The position numbers were made by a program, and so were the translations under genes. Of a DNA stretch of 64,000 nt, positions 27,905-37,908 are shown piece after piece (position 1 is the first letter of the stretch; every line of letters begins with the position of its first letter). Below the pieces are notes generated by a model. It searched no databases. It was not told the DNA's origin and worked only from the letters and a program-made list of their open reading frames with translations. The DNA comes from Corynebacterium mustelae (GTDB taxonomy: Bacteria > Actinomycetota > Actinomycetes > Mycobacteriales > Mycobacteriaceae), in NCBI RefSeq assembly GCF_001020985.1, contig NZ_CP011542.1:248001-312000 (forward strand), read 5' to 3'.

Positions 27905-28681
27905 TTAGATTCTCCTCGCCAACAGGCCATCGGCCAAGATATTAACGCCATTGATGAGGGATTGACCTTTGCTCATGGAATACTCCGTGTACAAAATATC
28001 CACAGGCTCTTCCGCAACCCGCCAACCCCGGTCGAGAATGTGGGATACGATTTCCGAGGCATGCGACATCCCGTTCATCCGAATATTCATCTCATCGGCC
28101 ACCTTTTTGTTAAACACCCGCAGGCCATTATGGGCATCGGTGAGCCCCAGTTTGCGGGTGGTAACCGATAGCATGACCACGGTTTTGAGAACAATCCGTT
28201 TGAGCAGCGGCACTTGGTCATTGGCAGAACGTGGCCTGCCGAACCGGGTGCCGACGATGATGTCCAGGGGTTCGTTTCGCAGCCGGTGAAGCATCCGCAC
28301 CACATCTTTGACTTGGTGCTGCCCATCGGCGTCGAAGGTGACGAAGTACTTCGCACCGGGTTGCGCCCGGGCGTATTCCACCCCGGTTTGAATTGCAGCA
28401 CCCTGGCCGAGATTCACCGGATGATTGACTAAATGCGCGCCACCGGCGTGGATGCGGGCTGCGGAATCATCGCTGGAACCGTCGTTGACGGCGACGATAT
28501 TGGGAAAAGTGGCGCGGGCGTTGTTGATAACGCCTTCGATAACTTGACCTTCGTTAAAGCACGGGATGATAAGCCAAGTGTCGTTAAAAGCATCTGCAGC
28601 ACTGGTAGATGCGGCAGTAGCGTCAACAGCCGGAGTTGCAGCAGCTGCGGACTCCGGTGATGCAAGGGGGCGGTTATTCAT
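27905..28681 (-). CDS. Family-2 glycosyltransferase (polyprenyl-phosphate type)
   Basis: A 258-residue GT-A enzyme. IIPCFNE near residue 38, VNDGSSDDS, and the metal-binding FDADGQH are the family-2 motifs; there is no membrane domain. It most resembles dolichol/polyprenyl-phosphate sugar transferases, which attach a sugar to the lipid carrier for use outside the membrane. The N-terminal 30 residues are a low-complexity Ala/Thr/Ser segment, so a later start is possible, but no better ATG is seen. It pairs with the DUF2304 gene and precedes the rhamnose genes. Confidence 0.82.
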   Translation of the reverse strand: MNNRPLASPESAAAATPAVDATAASTSAADAFNDTWLIIPCFNEGQVIEGVINNARATFPNIVAVNDGSSDDSAARIHAGGAHLVNHPVNLGQGAAIQTGVEYARAQPGAKYFVTFDADGQHQVKDVVRMLHRLRNEPLDIIVGTRFGRPRSANDQVPLLKRIVLKTVVMLSVTTRKLGLTDAHNGLRVFNKKVADEMNIRMNGMSHASEIVSHILDRGWRVAEEPVDILYTEYSMSKGQSLINGVNILADGLLARRI

Positions 28682-28713
28682 AGTGAAAGCAGAGGTAAAC
28701 AGGTAAGGAATTA

Positions 28714-29529
28714 TTACTTGTTAAACAGTACAGAATATGCCCGTTTAAGCAAGGAGAATGGCAATAATCGATATAAACTGCGGATAAGGAAATTTGCTAC
28801 CGCCCGGGGTTTGGAAATTAATCCATAACGCACCAGGTTATGTTGCATGGTTTTCTCCACTCGCCACATGCCACGCGCGGTGCGGCGGGCAAACTGATCA
28901 TCGCTCACCCGAAAGTAGGTAAGCGGCTCGGCAATGTTATGAAATTGGTGGCCAGCAGCAAGCATTCGGGCGAACAAATCGTAGTCCTCCATGAAGTGAA
29001 TATCGCGGTATCCACCTGCGTCTTTTACTGCACCGACTCGCATCATCACGCTGGGGTGATTAATGGGGTTATTAATCTTCATGTAGCGGGCGATTGCGGC
29101 GTGGGTCTCCGGCAACGACCGCACCGCATCGGTATCGCCGGGGGTGTGGGTAAATTCCGCCACGGCGCTGCCGATCACGTCAAGTTCCGGGCGGGAAGAG
29201 AAAAGCTGTAATTGGGTGGCAAAGCGATGCGGCGCGGCAATGTCGTCGGAATCTAACCGGGCGACGAATTCCGTGTCGATGCTGCTTAGCCCGGCGCGCA
29301 GCGCTGATCCAAGTCCTTGGTTGGTGGCCAGCGCTATACGACGACTGGACGTGTGCTGTGCAACGTGGTCGTCTAACACCTGGTAGAGCGCGGTGGAAAG
29401 CGGCCCGTCTTCAACGATGACGATGGCATCGGCGGGCCGGGTTTGCTCAACCAGGGATTGTAATGCGGCTTGAAGTTGTTCCGGGTTGGTTTTCTTATAG
29501 ACGCTCATCAGGGCGGTTACAGTGGGCAT
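28714..29529 (-). CDS. Family-2 glycosyltransferase
   Basis: A 271-residue GT-A enzyme with VTALMSVYKK at the start, VEDGP, the metal-binding ARLDSDD motif and an FMEDYDLFARM segment with the catalytic-base ED. The start was put at the ATG at 29529 because the family begins directly with the first strand and because a longer frame would overlap the rmlA end. The gene follows rmlA by 10 bases, so it may transfer the rhamnose made by the neighbouring enzymes, perhaps to a lipid-linked sugar. The acceptor cannot be told. Confidence 0.85.
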   Translation of the reverse strand: MPTVTALMSVYKKTNPEQLQAALQSLVEQTRPADAIVIVEDGPLSTALYQVLDDHVAQHTSSRRIALATNQGLGSALRAGLSSIDTEFVARLDSDDIAAPHRFATQLQLFSSRPELDVIGSAVAEFTHTPGDTDAVRSLPETHAAIARYMKINNPINHPSVMMRVGAVKDAGGYRDIHFMEDYDLFARMLAAGHQFHNIAEPLTYFRVSDDQFARRTARGMWRVEKTMQHNLVRYGLISKPRAVANFLIRSLYRLLPFSLLKRAYSVLFNK

Positions 29530-29539
29530 ATACGTCTTT

Positions 29540-30400
29540 CTACAGTACGTTGAGTAGGAGGTTTCCGTAGCCGGATTTTGCATACGGCCCGGTGGCTAAC
29601 CTGGTCAAGTGATCGCGGTCGAGCCATCCTTGGTGGAAGGCGGCGACTTCCGGGGAGCCGATGACTTGCCCGGTTCGTTTTTGTAAGACTTCGACGTATG
29701 CTGCCGCTTCGCTCATGGAATCAAAGGTGCCGGTATCAAGCCACACATCACCCCGGCCGAGTTTGTGCACCTTGAGGGTACCGAGGTTGAGGTAGGCCTC
29801 GTTGACAGCGGTTATTTCCAATTCGCCGCGTGCGGAGGGTTGGATGCTATGGGCGATATCGACGACGGTGTTGTCGTAGAAATACAAACCGACTACCGCG
29901 TAGTTGGAGGTGGGGTGCTGGGGTTTTTCTTCGATTGATAGGGCGTTTCCTGCCGCATCGAAGTCGACTACCCCGTAGCGGCTGGGGTCGCTTACCTGGT
30001 AGGCGAATACTTTTCCACCGCTCACGTCGTCGATGGTGGATAGGGTGGTGGTGAATTGGGAGCCGTGGAAAATATTGTCGCCTAGAGCCAAGGCCACTGA
30101 GTCTGTGCCAATGAAGTCCGCACCGATAATGAATGCTTGGGCAAGCCCCTCGGGTTTGGGTTGGACTGCGTACTGTAATTGGATGCCGAATTGGGAGCCG
30201 TCGCCAAGGAGCCTGCGGAAATTGGCGTTGTCTTCTTCCGTGGTGATGATGAGGATGTCGTTAATACCCGCCTGGATGAGGGTGGACAGCGGGTAGAAGA
30301 TCATCGGTTTGTCGTAGATTGGCATGAGTTGTTTGGATATGCCCATCGTGATGGGGTACAGCCGGGTGCCAGAACCCCCGGCTAGAATGATGCCCTTCAT
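29540..30400 (-). CDS. rmlA: Glucose-1-phosphate thymidylyltransferase
   Basis: A 286-residue protein that matches RmlA throughout: the nucleotide-binding GGSGTRLYP at residues 8-16, [20 protein letters not shown] and the C-terminal tail. It makes dTDP-glucose from dTTP and glucose-1-phosphate, the first step of dTDP-L-rhamnose synthesis; rhamnose links arabinogalactan to peptidoglycan in mycolate-containing bacteria. It follows rmlCD by six bases and precedes a glycosyltransferase, in one leftward operon with rmlB at the front. Confidence 0.96.
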   Translation of the reverse strand: MKGIILAGGSGTRLYPITMGISKQLMPIYDKPMIFYPLSTLIQAGINDILIITTEEDNANFRRLLGDGSQFGIQLQYAVQPKPEGLAQAFIIGADFIGTDSVALALGDNIFHGSQFTTTLSTIDDVSGGKVFAYQVSDPSRYGVVDFDAAGNALSIEEKPQHPTSNYAVVGLYFYDNTVVDIAHSIQPSARGELEITAVNEAYLNLGTLKVHKLGRGDVWLDTGTFDSMSEAAAYVEVLQKRTGQVIGSPEVAAFHQGWLDRDHLTRLATGPYAKSGYGNLLLNVL

Positions 30401-30406
30401 GTTCGA

Positions 30407-31834
30407 TTACCGTTCCTTTTCACGCTGCGTGGCAACGTATGTGTCAAGACTTTCCCGCCACGAGGCTGGTTGAAACCCGGTGGCCTCGATTTTAGCCAAG
30501 CTAAGCGCGGAGTTCGCTGGCCGGGTGGCTACTGGTTGTGAACGGCCTGCTATGTATTCGGCGGTGCTGCACCTGGTAACCCTAGCCGGGTCGGCTCCGG
30601 CAAGGGTGAATACGTCTTCTGCTATGTCCGCCCAGCTCACCACATCGCCACTGCCGGTGACGTTGTAGATTCCAAACTCAGGTTCAGTTTCTAACAGGTG
30701 GGTCACTGCATGGGCCAGGTCGGTGCTAAACGTCAGTCGGCCGAATTGGTCGTCGACTACTGTCGGCTGCACCTGTGACCCCGCGAGGTTAAGCATGGTG
30801 GTGACGAAGTTTTTGCCCGAGCCGATCACCCAACTGGTGCGCAGAATATAGTGCTTCGCGGTGCCCATAACGGCGATGTCGCCTGCGGCTTTACTTGCGC
30901 CGTAGACGTTGAGCGGGGCACAGGCTGCGGTTTCGGTGTAAATATCTTTCGTGCCATCAAAGACATAGTCGGAGGAGAAATGGATAAGCGTGAGATTAAA
31001 GTCGGTGGCGAGCCTAGCTATGGTGGCAGCACCTAGCGCATTGGTGGCCCAGCAGTCTGACCGGTGGGTTTCGGCGGTGTCCACCTGGGTGTAGGCAGCC
31101 GCGTTAATGATGGTGTCGAACCTGGACCAGTCACAGAAATCGCGGATCGTTGAGTAATCGGCGGTGATGTCGAGTTCTGCCCGGGTAAAAACGTGTGCCG
31201 TCGGAAGCGCCTCGGCTAGGGCGGTGGCGACCTGACCACCGCCACCAATAATCGCAACCTGGTGTGGGGGAACCGCGGTAGCGTCGACAAGCAACGGGTG
31301 GTTACAGTCCGCATCAGATAACACGGCCTTATCCAGCGGGATCGGCCACGGAATGCCAAGCTGCGGATCCCCAAGATTCACGTGGCTATAGCTAGCATCA
31401 GGCGACCAATGCGCGGTGACCAGATAGCTGTAACTAGTGGGGCTTAATGCTTGGAAACCATTGGCCACCCCACGAGGAACGAAAACCGCAACGCTAGGGT
31501 CCATATTCAACCACACTGATTTACCAAAAGTCGGCGACCCGGCGCGCAGATCACACCACGCCGCGAAGACCTCACCGTAGGTGACGGAAACTAGTTTGTC
31601 CCACGGTTCCGCGTGCAACCCTCGGGTGACTCCGGCTTCGGCGTTAAAGGACACATTGTGTTGCACCGGGCGGAAGGCGCGAAGAGCTGGGGTTACGCCG
31701 CTAAGCTGGCTGATTTTCTGCCGCTGCCAGTTTTCTTTAAACCAGCCCCGGTGATCGCCGTGCACGCTAAGTGTAAGAATCTGAAGACCCGCGATAGCGG
31801 TGTCGGTTACTGTCAGTGGTGTGTTAAAGTCCAT
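30407..31834 (-). CDS. rmlCD: RmlC-RmlD fusion: dTDP-4-keto-rhamnose epimerase and reductase
   Basis: A 475-residue fusion. Residues 1-185 are the RmlC cupin epimerase (WFKENW, GLHAE with the catalytic His, FVPRGVANGF). Residues 192-475 are the RmlD reductase (IIGGGGQVATAL at the dinucleotide fold, SSDYVFDG, YGASKAAGD with catalytic Tyr and Lys). The two enzymes carry out the third and fourth steps of rhamnose synthesis, and the fusion is a known corynebacterial form. It sits between rmlB and rmlA, completing the pathway. Confidence 0.93.
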   Translation of the reverse strand: MDFNTPLTVTDTAIAGLQILTLSVHGDHRGWFKENWQRQKISQLSGVTPALRAFRPVQHNVSFNAEAGVTRGLHAEPWDKLVSVTYGEVFAAWCDLRAGSPTFGKSVWLNMDPSVAVFVPRGVANGFQALSPTSYSYLVTAHWSPDASYSHVNLGDPQLGIPWPIPLDKAVLSDADCNHPLLVDATAVPPHQVAIIGGGGQVATALAEALPTAHVFTRAELDITADYSTIRDFCDWSRFDTIINAAAYTQVDTAETHRSDCWATNALGAATIARLATDFNLTLIHFSSDYVFDGTKDIYTETAACAPLNVYGASKAAGDIAVMGTAKHYILRTSWVIGSGKNFVTTMLNLAGSQVQPTVVDDQFGRLTFSTDLAHAVTHLLETEPEFGIYNVTGSGDVVSWADIAEDVFTLAGADPARVTRCSTAEYIAGRSQPVATRPANSALSLAKIEATGFQPASWRESLDTYVATQREKER

Positions 31835-31870
31835 GAGTAAAAATCACCATACCTTTTCACCTATCTGCCC

Positions 31871-32893
<1,023 letters not shown>

Positions 32894-32952
32894 CTACAGC
32901 CGTTAGGCCACCCGGCAGCATTCCGTCACCGATACGGCCAACCATCAAGCAC

Positions 32953-35097
32953 CTATAACTGGTTCAACAGATCATATGTAAGTGCAAGCTGCCGCTGCGC
33001 CACCTCAAGCGAAGCGTCGGCAGGCAGTTCCGCAGCAGGGGTGCCAGGCGCCGAGGGCACAGACTGCGCCGCCGCGGCATCCGCATGCGCGGCCTGCCAC
33101 AAGGCCATAAGTTCACCGATGGTCAGCCCGCTGCGGATTCGCGCAAGCTCCGCCCGCACCAGCGGGACGGCGTGGTCGTTTCCGTGGTGTAGGTTTAACA
33201 CTCGACCCGAACGGTAGTCTATGTATTCCGGCGCGCCTAAGTGGAAGGCCGCCATTCGCTTTCGTAAGTAAGAATCAAGCCAGACCGCCTCACCCGAAGC
33301 AAGATCGATAACGACCGGAAGCACCGAGGCCGCTGGGGAATTGAGTGTGAGCCAACCAGTATCTGTTTCACCCGTCGCATGGCGCGCCTGGATGCGGATG
33401 GCGGCATGAGGATCATTCTTTATCAACTTGCCCTCCTGCGCCCACGAATTGTTAGTGTTGTGCATAGTGACGCTGATAATGGCATAACGGGCATGCGGGA
33501 TCACCGACACAATACCGTCCCACTTAGTCTCGCCCAGGTGGATAGAAACAAAGTCAGGCGCGCACTCGATGAATTCGCGCAGCGGGGAGGACTGTAGCGT
33601 CGAAAAGCCTACCTTGCCTAGGCAAAACTCCAGGTTGGCATCGGCGAAGACGACACCGATGCTGCCCGAATGGGTGGCGTTTTGCCACCGCGCGGTAATC
33701 CGGGAGGGCTTGTTGCCCAACGCCAAAGCCTGTCCCGGCACCAGCTCCGAGGTTCGCTGCAGCAGCGGAACTGGGCGCATATCCGGCACCAGCGCGGCGG
33801 CATCCTCCGGCAGCGCGACCGCTTGTAGCTTTTCGACGATCACCCGGCCAAGTGCCGCCTCAAAAAGCTGTGCCACCTCCGGTTGCAGCCCATGCGTAGC
33901 GGCCTTCCGGAGATAAACCCCAGCATGCGGAACGTTGACCAACCGCTCCGGTGCAGTATTACGCACCGCATTAAGCGTAGCGATCACCGTTTTAAGCCGA
34001 AGGTGCCGCCCACATGCTTCAATGGCGGCAACCAATAACTTCCGATCAGCATCAGTTCGACAAATCGAACCGATGCGCACCAGTTCCCGGAACAGCTGAG
34101 CTGGCTGCATACTCAGCGCATCAAGGGCAGCAGGCACATCATGAGTTGCAATGGCGGTATTCGCTCGTGTCATCGCGTTACGGTGTACTACATTGCCGAA
34201 AATAACATCCAAACCCGATAAGGCCAGTTCATGCCCCGGAATCTGATACGGGTGCACCTTTTGCAACACCCACCGCCACAACCGCCGATGGCGCAGATAC
34301 TCATCGAGGTCCGCCAATGACTGGAAGCGGCCAAGGGCGGCAATGAGCTCCCGCCTGGCCCACCTCGGCAGGGACGCAGTGCGCGCCGGGTAATGCCGGG
34401 AAAAACCCAACGTGACCGCCGCATAAGGGTCAGTGCTGAAGCACGCCAACACCACCCGCAGGACATCGGTCGGGCCGGTGGCCTTTCCAAGACCCACCCG
34501 AAACACCTCAGCGACAGCCGCACCACTGGCGCGAAGACTTAATAGCGCCGCCGCGAACATGGGCTGACTGCGGAACTCGGTGGTGTCGAAAAGCGACAAC
34601 ACATCCGTTGACGCGGAAAGCACCCGCACCACCTGGGTGAAATAATCGCAGGTGGAACGTGACGGGCTCAACCACATCGACCACAGCCGGTGAAGATCGT
34701 CCACCGCGGCTACCACCACGTTCAGCCGACGCGGACGCGAGTGCTCCGTGATGGTCTCCAAATGCTTGCGTTCAAACTCTTGCTCCGCCTGCGGCAACCA
34801 GAAACGAAAATCCGCATAGAAGTCACTCGCCTCCAGCCACAACTGCGCATCCTCGTCGGTTACGACCTCGGCGGGAAACCCCGGAAAAATCGGCGACCGC
34901 CGATCGTCCCTGGCATATACATGCGCGATAAGTTCAGATAATTCCGCCGGACTCAGCACCTGCAGCTGGTCTAGTTTCACGAAAAACCCGCAATTAAGCA
35001 GCTCCACAAAGGCCGTCGCCGCTTCCGGCAACGTGCAGGACGGATGATGAGAAGAAGTCACAATTGCGCCGTACCGCAATGCATAATGCGTGGGCAT
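32953..35097 (-). CDS. 714-residue protein, not firmly recognised
   Basis: A large soluble-looking protein without signal peptide or membrane helix. Residues 1-400 are mainly helical, with repeated Leu/Ala/Arg-rich segments that could form a helical-repeat scaffold. Residues about 465-630 are beta-rich with an FADANLEFCLG motif, an alternating VSVIPHARYAIISVTMHN strand and an LPVVIDLASGEAVWLD segment. This C-terminal pattern recalls the SCO0854/TerD-associated large proteins of actinobacteria, but the similarity is only by eye. Three copies of the GTCGAAAAGC oligomer lie within it. It ends 83 bases before rmlB. Confidence 0.6.
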   Translation of the reverse strand: MPTHYALRYGAIVTSSHHPSCTLPEAATAFVELLNCGFFVKLDQLQVLSPAELSELIAHVYARDDRRSPIFPGFPAEVVTDEDAQLWLEASDFYADFRFWLPQAEQEFERKHLETITEHSRPRRLNVVVAAVDDLHRLWSMWLSPSRSTCDYFTQVVRVLSASTDVLSLFDTTEFRSQPMFAAALLSLRASGAAVAEVFRVGLGKATGPTDVLRVVLACFSTDPYAAVTLGFSRHYPARTASLPRWARRELIAALGRFQSLADLDEYLRHRRLWRWVLQKVHPYQIPGHELALSGLDVIFGNVVHRNAMTRANTAIATHDVPAALDALSMQPAQLFRELVRIGSICRTDADRKLLVAAIEACGRHLRLKTVIATLNAVRNTAPERLVNVPHAGVYLRKAATHGLQPEVAQLFEAALGRVIVEKLQAVALPEDAAALVPDMRPVPLLQRTSELVPGQALALGNKPSRITARWQNATHSGSIGVVFADANLEFCLGKVGFSTLQSSPLREFIECAPDFVSIHLGETKWDGIVSVIPHARYAIISVTMHNTNNSWAQEGKLIKNDPHAAIRIQARHATGETDTGWLTLNSPAASVLPVVIDLASGEAVWLDSYLRKRMAAFHLGAPEYIDYRSGRVLNLHHGNDHAVPLVRAELARIRSGLTIGELMALWQAAHADAAAAQSVPSAPGTPAAELPADASLEVAQRQLALTYDLLNQL

Positions 35098-35905
35098 GGG
35101 AAAACCTCAAACATTTGAAAAAGTCTAAACGGGCGGGAAAGTGACCCCAGTAGGGTCTCCGCCAGCGGCGGGAAACGTGCGTAACTGGAATCTAAAGCCA
35201 CGCCCGCTCCAATTAAAGCACACCAAGCACGTAGTATGCCGCCCCAAAAACTCCGGTACAACACAGCAAAAACAAGTAAAGCGGCGAGGAAAGCACACCG
35301 GTAGTTAGCCGATCCACGGCGGGTATAAGACGTAACCGATAATGAAAAGCCTCGCCTAATTAAGGATTAAAGCATACAAGTGTGGAAGGGGGTGCTGGGG
35401 GAGTGGCGTGAGTATCGCTGCGTTTGCGGGGCGGGGGGACATATAAGAAACTTTGCATGACGACGTGTAGCCTATAGCAAACTTGACCAAATGGGAACAA
35501 ATATATTCATAATTGCTAGATGTCGTCCATATTTCTTTCCTATGAATTGGGCGCTGGTTGATGGGGTCTGCTTGCACGCGCGTTTTAACGCCGGTGCTGC
35601 CAACCTGGTATCGACAGTGGTTGAAAGCCCCTCAGTGAATCTCGTAATTGGATCAACTGCTTTGCAGGAAGCTGGACGGTGGTTACTGCAGCTGGGGGTG
35701 CTCGGTGAAGTCCAGCTGACGCAACTTGCGTTTTCGTGTCATATCGCCCTGCGGCTTTTCCGGCTAAAGAAACAACAAGTTGGCGACTATCAACTTCGGG
35801 CACTCCGCCGAACCGGCCCTGAAAATAACTTTTATGGACCGTGAAGCAAGGATGAATCGTGTGCAATCGGTGTGTGGCATCTGAAATGAAAATTTGGGGT
35901 GCAAA
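35098..35905. other. Non-coding or decayed stretch
   Basis: No convincing gene is seen in these 808 bases. A plus-strand frame at 35491-35844 and a minus-strand frame at 35585-35866 overlap each other; neither has a ribosome-binding site or a family pattern. It may be what is left of a degraded gene. Confidence 0.5.
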
Positions 35906-36280
35906 TTAGGCGGTTATCCATAGCCAAAAGAAAAGCAGACTGGTTGCAAGGGTGATCATAATTGATAAGCTGCAACCCATAAATTGCCAAGTGGGGGCTG
36001 TTCTTCTGGATTTATTCGTGGAAGGTGTTAGGGAGGGATCTTTTCCCATAATTTCTCGAATAAAAGGCTTGAAATTCCGCAACCGCGTTTTGTAGTTGTA
36101 TCCCGACATCCTAAGCCACATGGTAGATATGAAACAAAAATAAGCCAAGATCGAAAAGAATGACATGAAAATAATTTCTTGTCGTATTTGCGATGAATCC
36201 GTAAAGAACAAGACAATTAAAGCGGTTGCTGGGATGTTTCCAACGATAAAGAAAATGGAGAGTTCTGTTAAAAATACCAT
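35906..36280 (-). CDS. Small membrane protein, unknown
   Basis: A 124-residue protein with three clear membrane stretches (about 5-25, 38-54 and 104-122) separated by a basic loop with KTRLRNFKPF. It is AT-rich compared with the neighbours, which, with the surrounding empty stretches, suggests acquired or eroding DNA. No family recognised; the codon pattern and hydrophobic profile still look like a real protein. Confidence 0.5.
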   Translation of the reverse strand: MVFLTELSIFFIVGNIPATALIVLFFTDSSQIRQEIIFMSFFSILAYFCFISTMWLRMSGYNYKTRLRNFKPFIREIMGKDPSLTPSTNKSRRTAPTWQFMGCSLSIMITLATSLLFFWLWITA

Positions 36281-36663
36281 CCACCGAAAGGGTGATTTTT
36301 TAGGTGGTTATCCTTTTTCTCGGGGAAGATCATTACATACAAAAACAACGGCAGAAGCCCCAAAACTATCGTAATATTCGTTAATGTTGATTCGTTCATA
36401 TTGTTAAAATTTATTTCTATTTTCCAATCTAATCTGTGTTATTAGAGTGAAATAAATTCCGTAGTTAATGGCCGCATCGCATTAGTCATTGCTTGATAAC
36501 AGTATTGATGAAGTAGGGTTTTTCTGAGCGAGCATGGTGGGTAAAGATGCAAAATAATTACCAGAAGATGCAGATCTATGTAGCGAATAGCGTAGTTATC
36601 TCATATGTCAATTGATGAACTGTACTTATCGGTTCGCTCGTTAGAGAACTTGGTATTTTCTCG
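36281..36663. other. AT-rich stretch without recognised gene
   Basis: These bases are markedly richer in A and T than the rest of the window and contain many stop codons in all frames. No repeat, RNA or promoter can be named with confidence. Confidence 0.5.
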
Positions 36664-37908
36664 TCAGCTCTTATTGGTCACTCCACCCGCCTTCAACCCG
36701 CCCACATGCACAGCCAATCCCGCGATCGGCCCTACGGTGAGTGCGAGCCAGCTGGCGGTGGATAGTTCCAGGGGGGAGCTGAGAATCAGTGTCGCTACTA
36801 TCGTGGCTGTGATCCAGCCGAGCAGATACACCCGGTGCTGTTCGACAGCCATGGTGGCAGCACCGGTGACCATGAGCGATGCGGTGCAGGCGGCACCGAG
36901 GGTCAACAGCGCAAGTAGCAAGGCTGGGGTGGTGTAGGAGGGTCCTAGGATCGTGACCATTAGCCAGGGGCCGATAAGCCATGCGGCAGCGGCACCTATG
37001 GTGCCGACGAGCCAGATCAGCGCCAATGGTTGGATCAGTGCGCGCCGGGGGTGGGTGGTGTGGTGGACGAAGCGCACGATGATGGCGGAGAGGAATTGTT
37101 GCAGCGGCACCAGGATGGGGGCGCGGGTGAGGGTGACTGCGTACACCACGACGGCGGTGCTGATTGCCGCGTGGCGATCAGCACCGTGGGTCAGTTGCAC
37201 GAGGGTGGGAAATCCGGTGATGAGGATGGCGCTGGCGCCGGAGGCGGCGATGGCGTAGCCCAGGCGGGTGAGGAATTGCCGCGTGGGGACGTCAGCAAGC
37301 AGTTGAAGGCTGGCGCGCACGGGGGCGCTGAGAAGCACCAATATTAGCCACGATCCGGCACCCAGCACGGTGATGACGAGGAAGGCGACTAGTTTCCAGC
37401 CGAAAAGCCAGGCGACGATGGCCAGTATCATGCGGGAGGCGGTGTCGAGTGTGATCAGTACCGCGTAGCGTGACCACAGGCCCGCGCCGGAGAGCAGGCC
37501 GGCGACGGCGGCTTGGATGGCGTAGCTGCCTAAGCCGAGTGCCATGAGTCCCACCGCTATCCCGGCGGAATCCGAGACGATGCGGCCGACCCAGAGCGGG
37601 CCGGATGCGGCGGCGAGGATGGTGGTGATGAGCCCAAGCCAGGCGGCGATGACGATGGGGCGTGCCAGTGGGGTGGCAGCTGAGCCAGAACCAGGGGATA
37701 GGGTGCCGTGCTTTTTCGCGGCGGCAACCGCGCGGGTGGTTTCTTGGGTGATGCCGGTGAGAAACCCGGTGGCGGCGAAGAAGAGCCCCCAGTAGGCGGC
37801 GAATTCCGTGGTTAGGGCGGTGTCGGTGCCGAATGCGCGGGCGGCGAGGATGACAACGACGAACCCGGAGATGCCAGCGATGATGGTGGCAATCGTCATG
37901 TATTTCAT
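36664..37908 (-). CDS. Polytopic membrane protein, lipid-linked-sugar flippase-like
   Basis: A 414-residue protein with about a dozen membrane stretches and few charged residues. The sequence begins MKYMTIATIIAGISGFVVVI, followed by a short loop with FGTDTALTTEF, as in MVF/MOP-family exporters of lipid-linked oligosaccharides (Wzx- or MurJ-like). It could move a cell-wall or glycolipid precursor outward, which suits the sugar genes nearby. The start codon overlaps the stop of the aminopeptidase gene by four bases (37905-37908), so translation is likely coupled. Assignment by topology rather than motif. Confidence 0.65.
   Translation of the reverse strand: MKYMTIATIIAGISGFVVVILAARAFGTDTALTTEFAAYWGLFFAATGFLTGITQETTRAVAAAKKHGTLSPGSGSAATPLARPIVIAAWLGLITTILAAASGPLWVGRIVSDSAGIAVGLMALGLGSYAIQAAVAGLLSGAGLWSRYAVLITLDTASRMILAIVAWLFGWKLVAFLVITVLGAGSWLILVLLSAPVRASLQLLADVPTRQFLTRLGYAIAASGASAILITGFPTLVQLTHGADRHAAISTAVVVYAVTLTRAPILVPLQQFLSAIIVRFVHHTTHPRRALIQPLALIWLVGTIGAAAAWLIGPWLMVTILGPSYTTPALLLALLTLGAACTASLMVTGAATMAVEQHRVYLLGWITATIVATLILSSPLELSTASWLALTVGPIAGLAVHVGGLKAGGVTNKS

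Noticed and set aside
35491..35866. Two overlapping opposite open frames of 117 and 93 residues
   Set aside because: Neither has a start signal or recognisable pattern, and they are largely each other's complement.
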